DNA from: Streptomyces aureus | GTDB lineage: Bacteria > Actinomycetota > Actinomycetes > Streptomycetales > Streptomycetaceae | Length of the DNA stretch: 64,000 nt | NCBI RefSeq assembly: GCF_000725495.1 | Contig: NZ_JNZD01000003.1 | Span: forward strand, 1-64,000 | Reading direction: 5' to 3' | Shown here: positions 60,872 through 64,000 of the stretch, piece by piece | Layout: each line of letters begins with the position of its first letter | Numbering within the stretch: position 1 is the first letter of the stretch | Translations under genes and position numbers: made by a program | The notes under the pieces: model-generated | The model's database searches: none | Seen by the model: only the letters and a program-made list of their open reading frames with translations | Told to the model about the DNA's origin: nothing

Positions 60872-62743
60872 GTGACCAACGTCCGCCACATGCAGCGTGA
60901 CGAACAGGCGGACCCGCACGGCTCCGAGCAGTACGACGCCGAGCGGTACGTCCTCGGCGGCTGCGTGCACTACCCCAAGCGGATCCCCGACATCCGCACC
61001 ATCATCCAGCGCGGAGACTTCGCCCTCCCAGCCCACGAACTCATCTGGGACGTCCTCGGCCACCTCCACGACGAAGGCCAGCCCGTCGAGCCGCTCACCC
61101 TGCGCCTCGAACTCGAACGCCGCCAAGAGTTGCGCCGCGCGGGCGGCATCGCCTACGTCGCCTCCATCTCCGACCACGGCAACGACCCCGAGTACTACGC
61201 CCACGAAGTCCGCCGCGCTGCCGACCTCCGCGCCGAAGCCGACCTCGGCCGGCGCATCGTCCAGCAGGCCACCGCCCCCGACGCCGAACCCGGCACAGCG
61301 GTCACCTTCATCGACGAGTACCTGGCCCGGCAGAAGGAACGGGCCCTCGGCCGCTCCGGCGACCCCGCCGACGCGCTCCTCGCCGAGCTCCTGGACACCA
61401 GCGCCCTCGACGACATGCCGACCCTGGACCCACTGGTCGGCGACCTCCTCCATCTCGACACCCTCGCCCGGATCATCGGCCCGTCCGGGCACATGAAGAG
61501 CTTCGTCACCATCGACCTCGCCGCCCACGTCGGCACCGGCATGAAATGGCACGGCCAGTACGTCCGCCAGGGCACCGTCGTCTACCTCGTCGCCGAGGGC
61601 GCCCGCGGCATCCGCCAGCGCGTCCGAGCCTGGGAGAAGCACTACGGGACGCGCATGGACAACGTCCTCTTCCTGCCCCGGCCCGTCCAGGCCCGCGGCC
61701 CCGAGTGGGACGTCCTCATCGAGGCGATGCGCCGGCTGCGCCCGCAGCTCATCGTCATCGACACCCAGGCCCGCGTGTCCGTCGGCGTCGAGGAGAACTC
61801 CAACACCGAACTCGGCATCGTCATCGAGCGGATGGACGACCTGCGACGCGCGACCGAGGCGTGCGTGCTGCTGATCCACCACACCGGGCACGTCGGCGAA
61901 CACGGCCGCGGCGCCTCCGCCGCCAAAGGCGCCCTGCAGTCGGAGATGCACGTCTCCAAGAAGGGCGACAACGCCTCCAACATCACGATCACGATGAAGG
62001 TCGGCAAGCAGAAGGACAACGAAGAGGGCGCCGACATCGAGTTCGGGCTGAAGGTCGTCACTCTCGACGGGGAGACGAAGCCCGACGGCCGGCCGGTCAC
62101 CTCCGTGGTCCTGGAGTCGCTGGACTCCCGGCCGAGGTCGCTGACAGAGGGAACGCCGGAGTGGCTCGTTGCGGTCCTGGACCGGGCGAAGGTGCCCGTC
62201 GGGTGGGGGAGCCCCCGGGTCATCAAGTGGTGCGCCGAATACAAGATCCAGATCCGGAAGGACCGGATCGAGGAGGCCGTCCGGATCCGCAAGCGCCGCG
62301 GCTCCCTGGATGAGGCGCAAAACGGGACGGGGGATGTCATTCCGGGCGCCAATATCGGGGCAGGGGATGACGAATCGGTCATGGCCTCTGAAGTTGCGTC
62401 CGATTCGCCCCGAAATACCTCCCCCCAAACCTCCCCCGCGATCTTGAACGGCCACCTCCCCCACGATCTTGGGGGGAGGCCGGGGGAGTTCGAGCAAAAC
62501 CCCAGGTCAAACCTCCCCCCAAACCCCGGGGGAGGTCCGGGGGAGGCCCTTGCAGCACCTCCCTCCCCCCGCCCTCCCTCTAGGGAGGGGGGAGGTGCGG
62601 GGGAGACGAGTGAAAACACCACCCCCACCGGACCCCCATGCCGCATCTGCCACCACCCCATGAACCCCGACTGGGCAAGCCGCGGATACGACACCCACCT
62701 CGGCTGCGACCCCGACACCGGCAGCCACCCACCCGCCGCCTGA
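60872..62743 (+). CDS. Replicative helicase: DnaB-N domain plus RepA-like ATPase
   Basis: 623 residues. A DnaB-like N-terminal domain (about 15-100, ERYVLGGCVHYPKRIPDI) precedes a RepA/AAA_25-type ATPase with Walker A GPSGHMKS near 203-210 and Walker B LIVIDTQ near 292; HHTGHVGEHGRGASAAKGAL is the following sensor-like loop. The C-terminal 170 residues are a low-complexity Pro/Gly linker followed by a zinc-like CRICHHPMNPDW module. It should unwind phage DNA at the origin. GTG at 60872 has GAGGAG upstream. The 3' part of the gene encodes the palindrome array at 62417-62605. Confidence 0.85.
   Translation: MTNVRHMQRDEQADPHGSEQYDAERYVLGGCVHYPKRIPDIRTIIQRGDFALPAHELIWDVLGHLHDEGQPVEPLTLRLELERRQELRRAGGIAYVASISDHGNDPEYYAHEVRRAADLRAEADLGRRIVQQATAPDAEPGTAVTFIDEYLARQKERALGRSGDPADALLAELLDTSALDDMPTLDPLVGDLLHLDTLARIIGPSGHMKSFVTIDLAAHVGTGMKWHGQYVRQGTVVYLVAEGARGIRQRVRAWEKHYGTRMDNVLFLPRPVQARGPEWDVLIEAMRRLRPQLIVIDTQARVSVGVEENSNTELGIVIERMDDLRRATEACVLLIHHTGHVGEHGRGASAAKGALQSEMHVSKKGDNASNITITMKVGKQKDNEEGADIEFGLKVVTLDGETKPDGRPVTSVVLESLDSRPRSLTEGTPEWLVAVLDRAKVPVGWGSPRVIKWCAEYKIQIRKDRIEEAVRIRKRRGSLDEAQNGTGDVIPGANIGAGDDESVMASEVASDSPRNTSPQTSPAILNGHLPHDLGGRPGEFEQNPRSNLPPNPGGGPGEALAAPPSPRPPSREGGGAGETSENTTPTGPPCRICHHPMNPDWASRGYDTHLGCDPDTGSHPPAA
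62417..62605 (+). repeat. Palindrome array in the helicase gene (candidate origin)
   Basis: ACCTCCCC and its inverse GGGGAGGT recur at least eight times in 190 bp. Hairpins: about 62454-62479; 62511-62536 (ACCTCCCCC/GGGGGAGGT); and 62558-62596, whose inner CCCTCCC-TCTA-GGGAGGG is perfect. A GATCTTG direct repeat occurs near 62440 and 62465. The encoded residues are a low-complexity linker, so DNA structure may be what is conserved. Confidence 0.7.
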
Positions 62744-62819
62744 CAGGCGCCCAGGGCGAGAACCCCAACGCCCCATACGACCAACCACCAACCCGTCACA
62801 CACCCAGGAGGACCACCCC

Positions 62820-63167
62820 ATGACCACCCTCATCACCCCCGGCCGCGCCGCCGACATCCGCCGAGCAGCCCACCACCACGCCGCCGGAATGCTGATGGTC
62901 TCCCTCGGCGAGTGGGAGCCCCAGAAGTACAACCCCGAGTCGGCGAGCAACGACGCCGAAGAGGAGCTGCTCCGCGAAGAGGTCGAGCGGATCGCGGGCG
63001 AACTCCGCACGCGCGCCCTCGTCGGCACGCACGCCAACTGCGGCGCCTGCGACCGCCCCTACACGGTCAAGGGCGACGGCACCATCCGCCGCCACTTCGG
63101 ACTCACCGCCGCCGGATTCTCCACCGGCAACCCATGCCCCGGCGCCGACAAGCCGGCCGCCGCCTGA
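62820..63167 (+). CDS. Hypothetical phage protein with a Cys motif
   Basis: 115 residues. Helical first half with NDAEEELLREEVERIAGELR, then NCGACDRPYTVKGDGTIRRH and FSTGNPCPG, a possible zinc ribbon. Not recognised. ATG at 62820 has GGAGG 8 bases ahead; the 76-bp gap before it is A/C-rich and otherwise empty. Confidence 0.7.
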   Translation: MTTLITPGRAADIRRAAHHHAAGMLMVSLGEWEPQKYNPESASNDAEEELLREEVERIAGELRTRALVGTHANCGACDRPYTVKGDGTIRRHFGLTAAGFSTGNPCPGADKPAAA

Positions 63168-63211
63168 CCTCAGACCAACGCCCTCACCGCGCCAACAAGG
63201 AGCAGCACCCC

Positions 63212-64000
63212 ATGGCCACCACGAGCAAGATCGAATGGACCGACGCGACCTGGAACATCGTCACCGGCTGCGAGAAAGTCTCGCCCGGCTGCGACAACTG
63301 CTACGCCGAGACCTTCACCGAACGCTTCCGCGGCACCGCCGGACACCACTTCGAGACCGGCTTCGACCTGACGCTGCGGCCCGAGCGCCTGGCGCTGCCG
63401 CTGAGGTGGCGCAAGCCGAAGCGCGTGTTCGTCAACTCGATGTCCGACCTGTTCCACAAGGACATCCCCGACGACTACCTCACCCGAGCGTTCGCCGTCA
63501 TGTCGCTCACCCCGCAGCACACGTACCAGGTGCTGACCAAGCGCCACGGGCGGATGCGGTCCCTCCTCAGCAGCCGGGAGTTCGTCGCCCAGGTCGACAC
63601 CCAGCGAGAGGACATTCAGCCCGGCTGCGGCGACTTCACCTGGCCCCTCCCGAACGTGTGGCTCGGAGTCAGCGTCGAAGACCAGAAGCGCGCCGACCTC
63701 CGCATCCCGGCGCTGCTGGAGACCCCGGCCGCCGTCCGGTTCCTGTCCTGCGAACCGCTCCTCGGCCCCATCGACCTGTGCGGCCCCATCGTCCCCGGGC
63801 GCGGCCGGCCGAAGCTGACGTACTGGCTCGACGGGCGGCCCGGCTGGGGCCCCGACCAGACCGACGACCGAGGCCGCGTGTTCCAGGAGATGGCGGTTGG
63901 GCCGCGGATCGACTGGGTGATCGTCGGCGGCGAGTCCGGCCCGAAGGCGCGGGCGATGCACCCGGGATGGGCGCGCACGATCCGGGACCAGTGTGCGCAC
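63212..64000 (+). CDS. DUF5131 (phage Gp37/Gp68) family protein, cut by the window end
   Basis: 263 codons are seen, running open to the edge. Starts MATTSKIEWTDATWNIVTGC; the three-cysteine signature C20-x6-C27-x2-C30-Y31 resembles a radical-SAM-like cluster motif. VFVNSMSDLFHKDIPDDYL and VWLGVSVEDQ, CEPLLGPID and GGESGP are family hallmarks. Often paired with TcmP ('three-Cys-motif partner'), which could lie just beyond the window. ATG at 63212 has AAGGAG upstream. Confidence 0.9.
   Translation, partial: MATTSKIEWTDATWNIVTGCEKVSPGCDNCYAETFTERFRGTAGHHFETGFDLTLRPERLALPLRWRKPKRVFVNSMSDLFHKDIPDDYLTRAFAVMSLTPQHTYQVLTKRHGRMRSLLSSREFVAQVDTQREDIQPGCGDFTWPLPNVWLGVSVEDQKRADLRIPALLETPAAVRFLSCEPLLGPIDLCGPIVPGRGRPKLTYWLDGRPGWGPDQTDDRGRVFQEMAVGPRIDWVIVGGESGPKARAMHPGWARTIRDQCAH

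Larger units (their letters stand above)
45361..64000. mobile_element. Prophage (left arm, continues beyond the window)
   Basis: From the uppP junction rightward: tyrosine integrase, divergent repressors, then a uniform rightward block of DNA-metabolism genes typical of Streptomyces siphophages (RecB-like nuclease, gp3-like protein, DnaQ-like exonuclease, RuvC-like resolvase, C5 methyltransferase, WhiB-like, DUF2303, replicative helicase, DUF5131). No structural, terminase or conjugation genes appear before the window ends, so an integrative plasmid is not wholly excluded, but gene content favours a phage. Confidence 0.85.

Noticed and set aside
63170..64000. Minus-strand frame open to the window end
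   Set aside because: It covers the DUF5131 gene, whose plus-strand translation has clear family motifs and a ribosome site.

Overview
The window is high-GC actinobacterial DNA, almost certainly from a Streptomyces chromosome. The signs are GGAGG-type ribosome sites mixed with leaderless GTG/ATG starts, strong third-position G/C bias, SCO-like gene content, a garA/ftsR-type cluster and a WhiB-family protein in the prophage. No species can be named from this alone.

Region 1 (1-14400): the 3' end of a 5S rRNA gene and its terminator, then a conserved same-strand run. It encodes a CDP-alcohol phosphatidyltransferase, a nucleotidyltransferase/pseudo-phosphomannomutase fusion, the DUF881 - small basic protein - DUF881 trio, an FHA protein of the GarA/OdhI type, an FtsR-like MerR regulator, a bifunctional nuclease, a second MerR protein, DNA polymerase IV and, behind a tandem glycine riboswitch, glycine dehydrogenase (gcvP). 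From memory this parallels the mycobacterial pgsA2-garA-gcvB neighbourhood, but no gcvH sits here.

Region 2 (14400-45230): ordinary core and accessory chromosome genes in many short transcription units. They include a GCS2-type ligase, a VWA/substrate-binding lipid-anchored or membrane protein, a CPBP protease homologue, PhzF and PadR proteins, three EamA exporters, a MocR-type regulator divergent from a PNPOx-like gene, a LysR regulator divergent from an EamA gene, an isochorismatase-like protein lacking its catalytic residues, a Rieske protein, a HipA-like/DUF3037 pair, two SDR reductases of FabG type, an orphan oligopeptide-binding lipoprotein, uracil-DNA glycosylase and apolipoprotein N-acyltransferase. 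Several intergenic spacers hold clear promoters, palindromic operators, hairpin terminators, short tandem repeats and two short leader ORFs.

Region 3 (45230-64000): the last 42 codons of undecaprenyl-diphosphatase (uppP) are followed at once by a tyrosine integrase and the early region of a temperate phage or prophage-like element; the element continues past the window end. A leftward repressor gene and a rightward XRE gene face away from each other across a spacer with five copies of a GGCGGRAACT-like motif, the likely lysogeny switch. To the right runs a long block of overlapping genes, mostly coupled by ATGA/GTGA: a MerR-like DNA-binding protein, several small orphans, a RecB/Cas4-like nuclease, a gp3-like recombination protein, a DnaQ-like exonuclease, a RuvC-like resolvase, an unusual C5-cytosine methyltransferase, an HTH/HNH-like protein, a WhiB-like protein, DUF2303, a DnaB-N/RepA-type helicase whose 3' end carries a dense palindrome array (candidate origin), and a DUF5131 protein cut by the window edge.

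Starts were chosen from ribosome sites, overlaps and family N-termini; most of the very long alternative reading frames are GC-bias shadows and were left out. Family assignments come from recognised motifs and remembered family knowledge, not from any search.
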